A stretch of DNA of 56,404 nt from Nemertoderma westbladi (lineage: Eukaryota > Xenacoelomorpha > Nemertodermatida > Nemertodermatidae). The notes under the pieces were generated by a model. The model saw only the letters and a list, made by a program, of their open reading frames with translations. It ran no database searches and was not told the DNA's origin. Location of the stretch: positions 1 to 56,404 of the forward strand of contig JAUCBJ010006963.1 of NCBI GenBank assembly GCA_032718475.1. The letters are read 5' to 3'. Of the stretch, positions 32,526-43,985 are shown piece by piece. The position numbers and the translations under genes are program-made. The number at the start of each line of letters is the position of its first letter. Position 1 is the first letter of the stretch.

Positions 32526-34251
32526 TTAACCCGATTAGTACCGGGCTATAAAATATTGTACAAATACCGGTGGGGGGGGGGGGGGGGGGGGGGTCATATT
32601 GACCCTACCTCTAAAATCTAATTATACGATTTTTTCCATTTCTGAACAAAACCATAATATTACACTTATACGATGCTATGAATTGACATTTTCTGGTTTC
32701 TGGGGCGCTGATTGTAATGGAATACATTTCTAATTTGTCAGATTATTTCAACTGGTATTTTTCTGCGCAATATGGCCAATTGCTGTGCTACCACCAAATT
32801 TCGTACCCATCATCAAAATGTACAAGTTTGAGATGTCTAGTGATGTTTTTATTGATTCCATCGAATTCAGGACCCGCATAAACCCGTATAACGCAAGAAA
32901 CAAGATAATACTATCTATTGATCAATTTGAATATTTTCAAAAATTTGGTGCTGGCACGAAAATCTTCACCCACCGACGAAAAATACAAGTAGAAAAAACT
33001 CTTATGCAATTTTTACTTATTCCATTGAATTCAGAACCCACACTTTGAAATTTCTAAATTAATTTAAATGAATTCCATCTAATTGCAAACACCAAAAAGC
33101 CGGGGGAAATCAAAAATGGAGATGTTACAAATCATATTTCATGAAATGTAATTTTCAAAAAACGTCTCACATTTTTGTCTTCTTGGAGTCAACAAAAATT
33201 CCAGCACTAGAAGTATAAAGCAGGACTATATAGACTCTTGCAAACATACAAGATAAGCTTTTCGTGGGATGAATTATTGAATTGTTAAACATTACAAGAC
33301 ATTGAACTTAATCTTACTGAGTTACAACAGAAACTAATCACAATTTTCGAGCCTTCCACATTGACATGGACTACCTGGACTACTATTGATCTAATCTGAC
33401 AACGATCCCACCCGCATCCCAGAGGACTACTTGTGTCACAGGCAACTTCATAAACCTACACTTTATCTAATTTACAGCGAGCAGCAACATAAAGTTATTG
33501 ATTTATTTTCATAAAATATTATATTTTGGCATTTCAAAAGGCATCCGTTAAAGGATGAAGAAATGGACCAGCTTATTATATTACACGAACATTGTCTGCT
33601 GAAACATTTATAATTAAAATTAAAATAGATTCTTCCATTGTGAAACAACTAAAACGAAAGCAAAATGACAAAATATCATGTAGTAGAGGACCTCTATAAT
33701 ACAGTATTATAATCTGAAATATTGAATTAAAATTAAAACACAAAATTATATTGCAGACATATGTATATAGTTGCATACATATGTACCTAACATAGACAAA
33801 CAAGTTAGTTTGCAGTATGAACGATTACTAATTTATTAGTTATGTATACTCCGCTTTAATAAACTAATAAACTAAAGAGGACACATACTGTACATGTGTA
33901 GACATGTACACTGTACGTACCGTACATGCGATATGTATGCTGTACAGGACATGTAGACAAGACATGTGCAATGTACGTACACGTTCGTGGGGCCTTCGCG
34001 CAGCACGAGGCCCAGTTATGAGATACAAATTAAAATTGTGCGACTGTATCACAAAATCAGGTTATGAGAGATTAACCCACACCACCAATTAATCAAAGAA
34101 AGGGGGAAAGTACGTGTTCACCCCTTTTAATATGCACCCCCCCCCCCCCTCCCTTCCCACCCACCAATACATAACCGCGACATCTACCACCCACGGAAGG
34201 GTAGCACGAACTTATTTCCAAACGCACGTTCAATATGCAAAGCCAGGTGGT
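32526..34251. other. Intergenic stretch without a clear gene
   Basis: Holds a run of 22 G (32572-32593), a short internally duplicated stretch near 32840-33045, and a TGTACATG/GTAC-rich palindromic block near 33890-33990. An 87-codon plus-strand frame at 32785-33048 has no recognisable motif. Otherwise I see nothing. Confidence 0.5.
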
Positions 34252-34710
34252 TTATAGGAATATAATCAATGCAGTACTCGTCTTCATTATATGCCTCTTT
34301 GTGTTCGACCTGTTTTGTATTAAAATATATTTATTAAACGCAGGCTGACGCTCTTTATAATAATAATACCTAGGGATGCCAGCTTCCAGACTTTCAATCT
34401 TTACTGCCGCGCAAACCCCGCAGAGGAAGTTTTGGTTTGAGAGATCAAGCCCATCGGCAATTGGTGTTTCAATTTCGGTCCAGGAACTCTGACAATGGGA
34501 GCATTCAATCTTAGCTGTGGTCCATTCCCGTGGTTTCGGCTTCCTTTTCTTCGTCCCAATGACAGATTCTTCTGAAGACGTTCGATTCGCTTTCAGTTTA
34601 TTGTTGGCGTTTGTGTTTTGAAGTTGTATTCGAGTGGACAGTCGCGCCGGTTTCGAGGTAACCATACCGACCTGTGATAAGCGTTGGTTTTGTTGAGTGC
34701 CGGTATTCAT
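34252..34710 (-). CDS. Unrecognised protein with two CxxC pairs
   Basis: A 152-codon frame with an ATG start. Residues 1-60 are polar with Lys/Arg stretches (KKRKPKPR near 54-61, a possible nuclear signal). C70-x2-C73 and C97-x2-C100 with a Trp between form a zinc-ribbon-like pattern. A plausible splice donor (CTAG|GTATTA) at about 34369, after residue ~114, suggests this is a first exon and that the Ile/Leu-rich tail is read-through into an intron. I do not recognise the family. A host gene or a transposon accessory protein are both possible. Confidence 0.45.
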   Translation of the reverse strand: MNTGTQQNQRLSQVGMVTSKPARLSTRIQLQNTNANNKLKANRTSSEESVIGTKKRKPKPREWTTAKIECSHCQSSWTEIETPIADGLDLSNQNFLCGVCAAVKIESLEAGIPRYYYYKERQPAFNKYILIQNRSNTKRHIMKTSTALIIFL

Positions 34711-35425
34711 CTTCTCTCACCTCTTCAATGTCAGATGTTGCAAATACTGATAACACGAATAACGGTATATATTTCAATACTTGTCAATAGTAATATATAT
34801 AATTTAGATAACTATTTTATATCTGTACTGTTGAGCAAACTCTACATAAATTCCAACCTGTGTATCGCCGGTAGTGCTGTTGCTGTTGAAGTGCTGAAGT
34901 GCTAGTTGCCACCGGTCAGCCGGTACCGGTAGTAGGGTGGTACCATGGCCTACTACACACAGGCCATGACAAGGACTTTGCTGTGAAATGAGCGTAGGCT
35001 GACTGCTGAATTATCAAATATTATATTTTCCACGAATGCAGGGTCCATATTTAAAAGAAGATGACTAGATTTTCGTAAGTAATTTAATTGAAACAGTATT
35101 TAATAATTAATTAATTAATTATCGCTAGTTAACGCGAATTAACGCAAATTAACAGAAACGTAAAAATAGCTGTAATTATAGAACCAACGATCAGATTCAT
35201 CTGAAATTTAGTAGTAGTTACCTAAGAGCATTGCTTAATTAGAAATTCTACAGAGACTTTTACAGTTCCTGTCTGCCGCTAGTGGGGAATTGTTAGAGCT
35301 CCAGTTCAACGTGCTTAGCACGGTTTAATGAACAATAAATTAATTATTTTATTCTATACAGTAATTATAACAGTAAAATGCAATATATTCTATTTTTTAG
35401 TAAAATCAAGAGACAGGAGGGGGGT

Positions 35426-35648
35426 GGGACTGGACGCAAATCCCATCTTGGCGAATTAATATCCTGCCTCAATATTAATTTCTCAATTTTGGGAAAGGAG
35501 CAGGTTACAGTGGCACGTTATTTTAACCAAAACAATAAAGTAAACACAATAGAACAGGTTACAGTTTTATTTTTGAGAGTAATCAGCTGTTGTTATTTGC
35601 GTCCAATTTCCCCTGGAGAGGGATGAATTTTTATTGCATCCAGTCCCC
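35426..35648. mobile_element. Short MITE, copy 1
   Basis: Begins GGGACTGGACGCAA and ends TTGCATCCAGTCCC, an imperfect terminal inverted repeat. Internal block GGGAAAGGAGCAGGTTACAG and ACCAAAACAATAAA. A second copy in the opposite orientation lies at 51746-51935, and internal fragments lie inside the pogo element at 49003-49130. Confidence 0.75.
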
Positions 35649-36041
35649 CCCCCCTATCTTGAAATAAAATTCCAAAAATATATTTATTATATGAACAATC
35701 TATTTGGAAATTGTAAGTTCGGCCTATCTCTTTACCATAAGCTCAGTATCTTTATCTGGTGTGTTTTTATTATTTTACCAATTATTTAATACATTTGATA
35801 GAATTGAACAACACCGCCCAACACAACCAACTCTCTATCCGCCTCGAGCTGTCGAGCATCGAGAATACGAGAAACTCGATCGAAATACCTGCTTATCCCA
35901 GTAGTATCCGTCCGTAGTCACCGGACCGCTGCAGTTTACTCCCGTAGAACAGTAGAATTCCCGCAGCTTTCGACCCAATTCGACAACGAATTCGCTTCAC
36001 ACTTTCACATCGCAGAGAACGTAATCCAGTGCGATACAAGT

Positions 36042-36137
36042 ATGCCCGGCGTTCAACCATTTCCCCCAGGCGATACCAGGATCCGGGCCGCCGCTAAACC
36101 CAGATCGCAATCCTCGTCGATTCGTCCAGTCATCGAC
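36042..36137 (+). CDS. Candidate first coding exon (low confidence)
   Basis: A 32-codon frame starting ATGCCCGGC is followed directly by a textbook donor GTAAGTCAGT, in phase 0. It lies in a locally GC- and CpG-rich block (about 35810-36240) that contrasts with AT-rich surroundings, as at a promoter or first exon. The peptide is Pro/Arg/Ser-rich and I do not recognise it. No following exon was identified. It could also be captured sequence inside the 34944-36607 inverted repeat. Confidence 0.3.
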
Positions 36138-36609
36138 GTAAGTCAGTAAGTGGGACTCTTCCCACCGCACTCCAAGGTGGGTGACCGGAGTGAGGCATGA
36201 GGAACTTGGCAGTGGCCCGCATTATGATCTGACCGACCGCCGCATTCCCAGTTTTCTGAGTGTAGTAAGAATCGAAATAGAATCGTAGTGACAAACAAGC
36301 AATTCCATAGCACTGCGTAGTATTCCCCCGTTAATCACCTCTTGAAGCAACTCGGCTGCTCGGGTCCAGATACATCGGACTGTCGGGAGAATTTCAGACA
36401 GTAATGGAGCGGCATTTGCGAATATTTCCAATGGTTTTATAATAAATAAGGGGATTAAATGCTAAAACAAATGGATTATTCCTAACCCCACCCCAATACA
36501 GCAGTATATAGCTTGTACCATAGTACCATAATCTGATAATCAGCACAGTCAGCCTACGCTAATTTCACAGCAAAGTCCTTGTCATGGCCTGTGTGTAGTA
36601 GGCCATGGG

Positions 36610-38000
36610 TGGTACCTACGGTGCGCACTACAACGGCAGTACAGCAATACGGTGTACCGTGCCAATGCAGCAATGACTGAATGATTACCGGTAGCGGTAA
36701 CTATCTAAACTATTATATTATTATTACCGGTGCCGGTACTGGGCTAATTCTGTAATTAGGCCTAAACTATAATCACCGCAAGGGTTGCCGGGGTTAATTA
36801 GATTACATGATATGGCATGTCTGCAGTGTATGGTACCGGCTGACCAGTATTGCAGTATTGACTGATTGCAAGATTATCGATTCAGGGATTGAGTACAGCC
36901 TGACAGTACCGGTACACATGGTACATGCAGACAACCCCAATGTATTGCAAAATTTGTCAGAAATCAGCTGATTTATCCTACAGTAATAATAATTTAACGC
37001 ATTTTAAATTTGGATAAATAAATTTATTATAACTGCAATAACAGTTACACTGATGCTGCACGAAGACCCCACGCAAATTCTACTTGGAAAATTTTCAAAC
37101 TTTTGCCAAACAACATGTGTACCAAGTTTGGATAGATTTCATCAAGGATTGGCCGAGTTATTAACGTTTAAAATAAAATACTGAAAAAAAACGCGACAGA
37201 ACGACAGAACGACAGGTTGATTAATGGTACCCCTACGCTAAGGCTCACTCACTTCGTGGCTCGCCCCAACATGTGAACAGGTACACTGTAATTGTTGACA
37301 GGTAAAACACTAGAAAGCCAGCAAGCTGGCTGGAAGGAGCCCGGGGGAAAAATCCTAGCCAAGACTATTACAAAGAACTATGTTAGTCAGCAGTAAGTAA
37401 ACTAAAATTGTCTAAACTGCAAGGCGTGAGGCTAGCTGACTTTGTGGCTCGCCCCACATAATAAAAAATGCAACTTAGCTACCACTAACAAAAATATAAT
37501 ATGAAGCAAATAATTTCATTATCAAGAACGTTTACAAGATATAAGATGCGATTACCGAATATTTATAAAAAATGCCCATGATGCACAACCAGATAAATAA
37601 CAACGAATAGAGCCAAATAACAAATTTAGTTTCCTTCTATAGGTATTACCCCGTCGTCAAGCGGAATATCTCTTCCCAGTGAATTCTATGTGAATATGTA
37701 ATATAGGTACTCCTTAGGCGGTAGGCCAGAGCGGGCTCCTTAAATACATGCAACTACTGTATTATAGTGTAGGTCAACTATAAAACATTTTGCAATCCAC
37801 AGTGAGTATCGACTGCAATAGGATACAACACACTGCTTTGTGTAACTAAAATTCATTCTCCTGATCCACCCCCTAACATAGCAGAGTGAGTAACCTTATT
37901 GTAGATATACTCTTAGGAAGCACTGGGAGAGCAATCAGCTTATGGGGTAATACATTAGAAACCAACAGCTTATGTGTGAGTAAACATTGCCTTTAAGAAT
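36610..38000. other. Repeat-rich intergenic stretch
   Basis: ACCGG-rich up to about 36910. The part near 37070-37290 is an inverted relative of 52770-52935 (shared ACCAAGTTTG, ATTAACGTTTA, CTAAGGCTCA and GTGGCTCGCCCCA-like blocks). A second GTGGCTCGCCCCAC block is at 37450. CAAGCGG and AGCGGGCTCCT at 37659-37740 recur at 42573-42590. No gene seen. Confidence 0.55.
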
Positions 38001-38019
38001 TTAATGAGGATTTCAAATC

Positions 38020-38620
38020 TGAAAACGGCTTAGCGATATCTCTTTTAGTTCTGGAGTTATAGCCGTTTGTCCGTTCATATGTCTGTCATTCTGTCCAACA
38101 ATATATAAGAAACCATATGACGTACTCATATTTTCGTTTTGGCAGTTGTTATTGGCGTTGACTTCATTTCCGAAGTTAGTTTTGATGTTTGGTGGAATCA
38201 AGTCCATCTATCTGTCTTCCTGCCTGGTTGTCTGTTCGTGTGTCTGTCTGTCTGTTTGTGTGTCAGTCTGTCCATCAATTTATAATAAAATACACCACCT
38301 AGCTGAAATTTTCGATATGGGGGTTTTCCTAGTCAGTGATTCCATTTCCAATGTCAGTTGTAATGTTTTGTGAAATGTAGTTGGTCTGTCTGTAGGTTTG
38401 ATAGGTTGGGCAGACAACCGACAGAAAGATATGCAGACTCCCAAGATTCCATCGAATATGAAAATTTCCATCGAAACATGACCTTCTAAACAAGTTATTG
38501 ATGTTTAGAAGGCCATGCATCGAAATGAAACAGCCAAGTTTTCATGTTTGATAGAATCTAATCTGTCTGTTGGTCTGTCCTTTTGTCTATTTGTAAGCCG
38601 TAAGTCTGTATGTCCCCATA
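38020..38620. repeat. Left inverted arm of the Mutator-like element
   Basis: About three degenerate units (ATTTTCG-starting blocks near 38130 and 38307, and 38520-38580), each ending in GTCTGTCTGT-like runs. They match the reverse complement of the right-hand 154-bp unit at about two thirds of positions by eye. A local TCTGTCTG simple repeat lies near 38229-38270. Confidence 0.65.
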
Positions 38621-38789
38621 GGTGTCCATAAACATGACTGTCTTTTTAGGCCATGGCTCTACAGTACTAGGAACTACTTTATCAATAGCGGGAATTTTAA
38701 ACTATATTATTGTTACATTCTGTAGAAAGTAGTGTGTTGCCTAAATACTACCCCACTTTTTTACCGGTATTTTACTGGCCTACTCTGAA

Positions 38790-40691
38790 ATGGGTAAATG
38801 CACTAGACTAAACGTTAAAAGGTGGCAATTAGCTGCCACAGCAGCAAGAATAAATCGGTGGTCTGTCCCACAGTCTCCACTGTCACCACAGACTAAATCT
38901 AAAAAAAAACTAATAACAAGTCTATTGCCTCGTAAATTACTAAAATGTGATCCATTGGAAAATTCCGGATTTCGTATTTTCGATATTACAAATGTTACTG
39001 CAGCAATTCAAACTGCACATTCTGCTGGTTGCCTTGGCAAGGTATCTGTGAGAGAGCAGGTATGCCAAGGTATAAGTTCGTCACTCAATATAGTTTGTGA
39101 CGCCTGTGATATGTCACTTTACCTCGGCAACTCTTCGAAACCGGAAGTTGTAACAAGAAAACCGTACTCACAAGAACATACTCCTCTAAATAGACGGATG
39201 GTTTACGCGGCGTGTGAGGTAGGCGGTGGGCTAGAAACACTCAAGCTGATCGCTGAGCTCCTAGCAATGCCGTGCACAATGAGTAAAACAGCATTCGAGA
39301 ATAACCAGGGTGAAATATTCAAAGCGCATAAAGTACTTGTAGAGAAGGAACTCGTTAGTGCACGTCATGAACTTTCCAAAGGAAATGAGAAAGTAAATAT
39401 AGAAGCATGTTATGATGGTACATGGCATACACGTGGATTCGGTTCTTCCTTTGGAGCAGGATTTCTTCTAAGTTGGGAAACAGGCAAAGTGATAGATTAT
39501 GGGACTAGGTCGAAGTTGTGTAACCAATGTACATTTTGTCCATACGACAAAAAAAGTGAAAAGTATGCAGTGTGGATGAGCAACAACCACGAATCGGAAT
39601 GCCAAGGAAGTTTTTCCGGCTCTAGCGGAAGTATGGAGACCAGCATTGCTGTGGAAATTTTTAATAATCCCAAAACCCGCCTTACAGATCCAGACCATTC
39701 GCTGAAGATAAGTAATTTAATTTCGGATAGAGATTCAAGTGTTTACAAGAATGTTTGGGATGCATATGGGGCATGTCATGGATGTCGGAAATACGAAAAG
39801 TTGACCATGGAAGAGAAAGAGGAATTTGATCGTTCTGATAAGGGGTTAGAATATTGGAACAAACACCATAGCAATGAAATTATTTGTGACAGAGTCTGGA
39901 AAACTGATTGTATAAACCATATCCAGAAAAGCTTGGGTAGTCAGCTTCGGAAATTGAAAACTGATACTAAAGGAAAACTGAGTGATGGGAAATATATAGG
40001 TGGTTCCTCACATAGACTCACTAATGAAGCTATAGTAAAACTCACTGGTTACTTTGGAAAAGCTGTTCATCGGTCTATAAATGATACCAAAGGGAAGTCG
40101 GAAGTGGAAAGGATCCAAAATATGAAATCCGCTATTTTGGCTAGTTTCAGACATTGTATCCGAAGTGGTTCTAATAACCAACGTCATTTCTATTGCCCAA
40201 TTGGTCCAAAATCATTCTGTACATACAAGCGAACAAATAAACCTGAGCCAGAAAAACCCCATCATTTAGATCCAATTTTCCTTCCCCTATTGCTACCAAT
40301 CTACCGCCGATATATTACGGACAAACAGATTCGGCAATATTTACCAGGTTATACTCAAAATATGTCAGAAGGTCTGCACAGTTTGGTTTGGAAGCGGGCA
40401 CCGAAGATTGGATTCTTTGGAGCGCAACGAATTGAAATGGCCGCAATGAGCACTATATTATATTATAACATAGGATCGGAGGCTAGGTCACTTGTTTTAA
40501 AACAACTGTTCTCAGTGGAACCGAGTCGGCCTACACTGCAACTGCAAGTGAGGAAGGATGTTAAACGAGTGCGGCATAGCGTGGAGAAGTTCAAGAGCAA
40601 GATAAAGCATCGGAATGCGAAAATTGCAGCAGCTAAAAAACGAGATGGTGAAGATATTGTTGAGCCAGACTATCTTCCTGGAGGACATTAA
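38790..40691 (+). CDS. Mutator-like transposase (633 aa), intact
   Basis: Single-exon frame from ATG to TAA with no internal stop. The block YDGTWHTRGFGSSFGAGF at 208-225 is diagnostic of the 'Mutator-like transposase domain' family common in marine invertebrates. Candidate catalytic residues: D209 (YDGTWH), D313 or D315 (SDRDSSVYK) and E527 (MSEGLHS). Cysteine and histidine pairs near 245-275 (CNQCTFC...HESEC) and the CHGC motif after them look like a zinc-binding insertion. The basic C terminus is rich in Lys/Arg. It would cut and rejoin its element's ends in the nucleus. Length is normal for the family. Intactness suggests recent activity. Confidence 0.88.
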   Translation: MGKCTRLNVKRWQLAATAARINRWSVPQSPLSPQTKSKKKLITSLLPRKLLKCDPLENSGFRIFDITNVTAAIQTAHSAGCLGKVSVREQVCQGISSSLNIVCDACDMSLYLGNSSKPEVVTRKPYSQEHTPLNRRMVYAACEVGGGLETLKLIAELLAMPCTMSKTAFENNQGEIFKAHKVLVEKELVSARHELSKGNEKVNIEACYDGTWHTRGFGSSFGAGFLLSWETGKVIDYGTRSKLCNQCTFCPYDKKSEKYAVWMSNNHESECQGSFSGSSGSMETSIAVEIFNNPKTRLTDPDHSLKISNLISDRDSSVYKNVWDAYGACHGCRKYEKLTMEEKEEFDRSDKGLEYWNKHHSNEIICDRVWKTDCINHIQKSLGSQLRKLKTDTKGKLSDGKYIGGSSHRLTNEAIVKLTGYFGKAVHRSINDTKGKSEVERIQNMKSAILASFRHCIRSGSNNQRHFYCPIGPKSFCTYKRTNKPEPEKPHHLDPIFLPLLLPIYRRYITDKQIRQYLPGYTQNMSEGLHSLVWKRAPKIGFFGAQRIEMAAMSTILYYNIGSEARSLVLKQLFSVEPSRPTLQLQVRKDVKRVRHSVEKFKSKIKHRNAKIAAAKKRDGEDIVEPDYLPGGH

Positions 40692-40847
40692 TATTTTATT
40701 TAGTAATACTAATATCAATAGTAATAAATTATACTAAATAAATAACTAATAAATAAAGTACCTAATAAAATTGAAAATTTTGCTGACAGTTTTTATTTTA
40801 TGATTAACAATGAGACAAACTATGCGCTACCAAACAAACATGTAAAT

Positions 40848-41740
40848 TGACATCAGAAATGAAATCAGCGACATGGAAAACCCCTGTAACAAAAATTTTG
40901 GCGAGGTTGCGTGCTTTCTTATGTTTTGACATATAGACCTATAAACTGACATAAAGACGGACAGACAGACCAACCGACAATGTGAAGTCAGAAATAAAAA
41001 CTGAGATCGGAAATGAAATCGGCGACCTGGAAAACCCCTGTAACAAAAATTTTGGCGAGGTTGCGTGCTTTCTTATGTTTAGACATATAGACCTATAAAC
41101 TGACATAAAGACGGACAGACAGACCAACCGACAATGTGAAGTCAGAAATAAAAACTGAGATCGGAAATGAAATCGGCGACCTGGAAAACCCCTGTAACAA
41201 AAATTTTGGCGAGGTTGCGTGCTTTCTTATGTTTTGACATATAGACCTATAAACTGACATAAAGACGGACAGACAGACCAACCGACAATGTGAAGTCAGA
41301 AATAAAAACTGAGATCGGAAATGAAATCGGCGACCTGGAAAACCCCTGTAACAAAAATTTTGGCGAGGTTGCGTGCTTTCTTATGTTTTGACATATAGAC
41401 CTAAAAACTGACATAAAGACGGACAGACAGACCAACCGACAATGTGAAGTCAGAAATAAAAACTGAGATCAGAAATGAAATCGGCGACCTGGAAAACCCC
41501 TGAAACAAAAATTTTGGCGAGGTTGCGTGCTTTCTTATGTTTTGACATATAGACCTATAAACTGACATAAAGACGGACAGACAGACAGACCGACAATGTG
41601 AAGTCAGAAATAAAAAGTGAGATTGGAAATGAAATCAGCGACCTGGAAAACCCCCATAACGAAAATTTTAGTGAGGCGGCGTGCTTCCTTATTTAGAGAC
41701 ATAAATTTGACAGACAGACAGACAGAAAAACAGAAATAGA
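40848..41740. repeat. 154-bp tandem array (right arm)
   Basis: Nearly identical units at a 154-bp period (the CCAACCGAC block recurs at 40970, 41124, 41278, 41432; the last unit at 41586 is diverged). Units contain GGAAAACCCCTGTAAC and ACGGACAGACAGACC. Homogeneous here but diverged in the left arm, implying recent amplification on this side. Repeated 62-codon minus-strand frames are by-products. Confidence 0.9.
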
Positions 41741-41745
41741 CACCA

Positions 41746-43079
41746 GAAAGTTTAATTGCGTTTTTCTCAACTTTATAATTTTGCACTAAAATAGCTTTTA
41801 TTCAGCCATTTCTTGGCGAAATTTAAAAATTTTTTTTTTCCCTGAAAGGTCCCACGGAGACGCAACTTTCCATAAGAGGAATTTTTAAAATTTGGCCTAT
41901 TTCGTCTTTTATGGTACTTGGAGCTCCTACAACACCTAAAAATTTATTAATATACACGTGGACTGCGACCTAGAGCAGATATCAAAAAATCCTCTTATGG
42001 AATTGTAAAGTTACTCAAGGTGATTATAGCGCAAAAAAATTTTTTGAAAAATATTGGGAATTGGTGGAGAAATTTCGTTTCAAAAAATGTATCTCTATTT
42101 TTGTGATTATTGCTGTGGCGCCCCCTAGCGGCCAAAATTGTTGATTTTTTTTATTTCAGTTAAAACCAGTTTTTATTCCTCTATCCGATGATATATAGAG
42201 GTATGGCGTGCCGGCTATATTTTTGAAGATATATAACATTATAAAAATGTTGGTATTGGGGGTGTACCCCCCCCCTTAAGCCATATTTCATCATGAACAC
42301 CAGCTGTTATTTTACCATTGCTTTTAATTTCGCGACAAAACAATGTCAAAAAACTAAATATGTCGAATACCACACATAGAATCGATCTGAAATTTTGTAA
42401 CGCGATTATGAACCACCAAAGCAATGTACTTGCAAAATTTAATCAAAATCGCCAGGCAGGAAGTGCCTTAATCTAGATAATTATCAGTCAGTCAGTATGT
42501 CAGTCAGTGTAATGTATCCTGAGATTTTTACAGAAAGTATCCCTGAGATTCTTACAGTAAGTATCCCGCTGTCAAGCGGGCTCCTAATAACTGTAGTAAA
42601 TTAAATGGGCATAAATGTATCTTAATTCTGTCGCACAGCAGACAGAGGTTATTAAATTATTTTCTATAGAAACAATCAAGTAAAAGCAAAGCAACACTAG
42701 ATCAATTTTAATGGAAAATTTAAATTGGAACATAAGAAGTCATAGACGACATACTGGACGCTCCAGGGTGTTATATCGATGTCATTGTTAGGCAGCTAAA
42801 TGAGGCAGAAAAATTTCAATGCTGCGCTGCAGTGTCTGACTTCACAGTGTATAGTTGGTTGGTTGAATTTCCTGGCGTAGGTGCTTTCTGGGAAATATGT
42901 TCAGTGATGCGAATGAATGTCTATTTGGTGTCATTCGCCAATTTATTATACTTCATAACAATCACTTAATTACGTAATGGAGGCGCCTATAGCAAGACCA
43001 ATGCATATTATATAACGAGTGAGATTCATTTTGAAATTGTTAGTCTAATCTAAGAATATAATCAGTGTAACATAACTAC
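41746..43079. other. Intergenic stretch with dispersed repeat pieces
   Basis: No gene seen. It contains GCGCCCCCTAGCGGCC near 42118-42134, a CAGTCAGTCAG-type simple repeat near 42485-42510 and a duplicated CCTGAGAT.CTTACAG block (42520-42560). CAAGCGGGCTCCT at 42578-42590 also occurs near 37733. Confidence 0.5.
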
Positions 43080-43665
43080 TGCTGCCATTAAATGCTGCCA
43101 ATGTCTTCCCCTTTTCACACTTATCTGAACGCCTTAACATGACTTCCGGATCCATAATCCCAAGTAGCAAAAGTCGTCCATATGCTCAAGCAAGCCATCT
43201 CTGGAGCTTATGCCCTTATAATCAGATATTTCTTGGGGCTGTCAAGGTTCACTGTTATAATTTTCATCTTCTCGAAGTTTACAAAAAGCCCAACACTAGA
43301 AGCTACCTGTTGTACCTGCAGCAACAAGCTCTATGATGCAGTCATGATTTCAGCAAAGGATATGTCACCAATGGGTATATCTGTGAGCATAGACTCAGAT
43401 ATTCTACCCTGAAATTTATCAAACAATATCCTGTCATTGTTTAGAATATTTTCAAAGCGGGCCTTCTAACCATTGAGGCAATGAATATTCAGCCCTAACC
43501 TTGGTTGTTGGTTGGCTTTGCCTCCCAGTGATCAGGTTTATTGATTGCCATGCTTGGGTTGATTGCCTGCTATCATCTGCATTATTAATGACATCAATCT
43601 GCTCATTGTTAAGCTCGTTCAGATTATCAGAGTACTCCATGTTAAGGGGCCTAGATGCTACTACT
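43080..43665 (-). pseudogene. LINE fragment with internal deletion (copy b)
   Basis: On the minus strand, 43660-43450 encodes the endonuclease-RT linker of a LINE (AWQSINLITGRQSQP block). After a break, 43340-43110 encodes a later RT part (VASSVGLFVNFEK; MDDFCYLGLWI). Most of the catalytic RT between these blocks is missing and frames are broken. Same family as copies a, c and d. Confidence 0.65.
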
Positions 43666-43985
43666 ACTACTAGGATCGGCATGCTGCATTGCAGCTGCAT
43701 TTTTAAGAATGCTGTGCCGGCTTATCAACAAAATTGCACCGCCACAACTCCCTATCACCCATGACATTTGCTAGATCATCCGCATCTTCAAGGCCAGTGT
43801 CCTTTAAGATGCGTCTCAAGAAAGTCATGGGCTGTCCACCATGCTTATTCACTCCATGAGGCTGCCAAAGTACAAGATTATGCACTGGCTGGTCCTCACG
43901 GCGAAAGCAATGTCCTGCAAAGCAGCCTAGATGCAGCCTTAACTGTATCCCACGCTGACTTAATGTGCCTGAGCAGGCGGCACCA
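43666..43985 (-). pseudogene. LINE C-terminus with (TAG)n tail (copy c)
   Basis: Minus-strand frame ending at 43703 gives the LINE C-terminal pattern (RREDQPVHNLVLWQPHG, MTFLRRILKDTGLEDAD, DRELWRCNFVDKP). After the stop, an untranslated tail reads GCAGCTGCAATGCAGCATGC then CGATCCTAGTAGTAG, a microsatellite-type 3' end typical of some CR1/RTE-like LINEs. 5'-truncated. Confidence 0.75.

Larger units (their letters stand above)
34944..36607. repeat. Inverted repeat pair enclosing 1.5 kb
   Basis: About 80 bp at 34944-35024 recur inverted at 36533-36607. Each arm contains a small hairpin (CATGGCCT...AGGCCATG) and the block GGACTTTGCTGTGAAAT. Between them lie a MITE (35426-35648) and the CpG-rich block at 35810-36240. 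Either two solo MITEs in opposite orientation or the TIRs of one 1.66-kb element. Confidence 0.65.
38000..41745 (+). mobile_element. Mutator-like DNA transposon with tandem-repeat inverted arms
   Basis: An intact transposase (38790-40691) sits between arms that are inverted relative to each other. The right arm is a 154-bp tandem array (40848-41740). The left arm (about 38020-38620) has about three diverged units in opposite orientation, sharing GGGGTTTTCC, ATTTCATTTCC-like and GGTCTGTCTGT blocks. Exact ends and the target duplication could not be fixed by eye. Long or repetitive TIRs are known among Mutator-like elements. Confidence 0.75.

Noticed and set aside
32572-32593. G22 homopolymer (and the G-run at 54721-54734) as a structural or regulatory element
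   Set aside because: Could be a true G-run or assembly uncertainty; nothing around it supports a function.
32785-33048. 87-codon plus-strand frame
   Set aside because: Contains an internal imperfect DNA duplication and no recognisable motif.
36222-36431. 69-codon minus-strand frame with a helical look
   Set aside because: No motif, no start or splice context, overlapping the CpG-rich block; chance frame is as likely.
40939-41435. Three identical 62-codon minus-strand frames
   Set aside because: Products of the 154-bp tandem array of the Mutator-like element.
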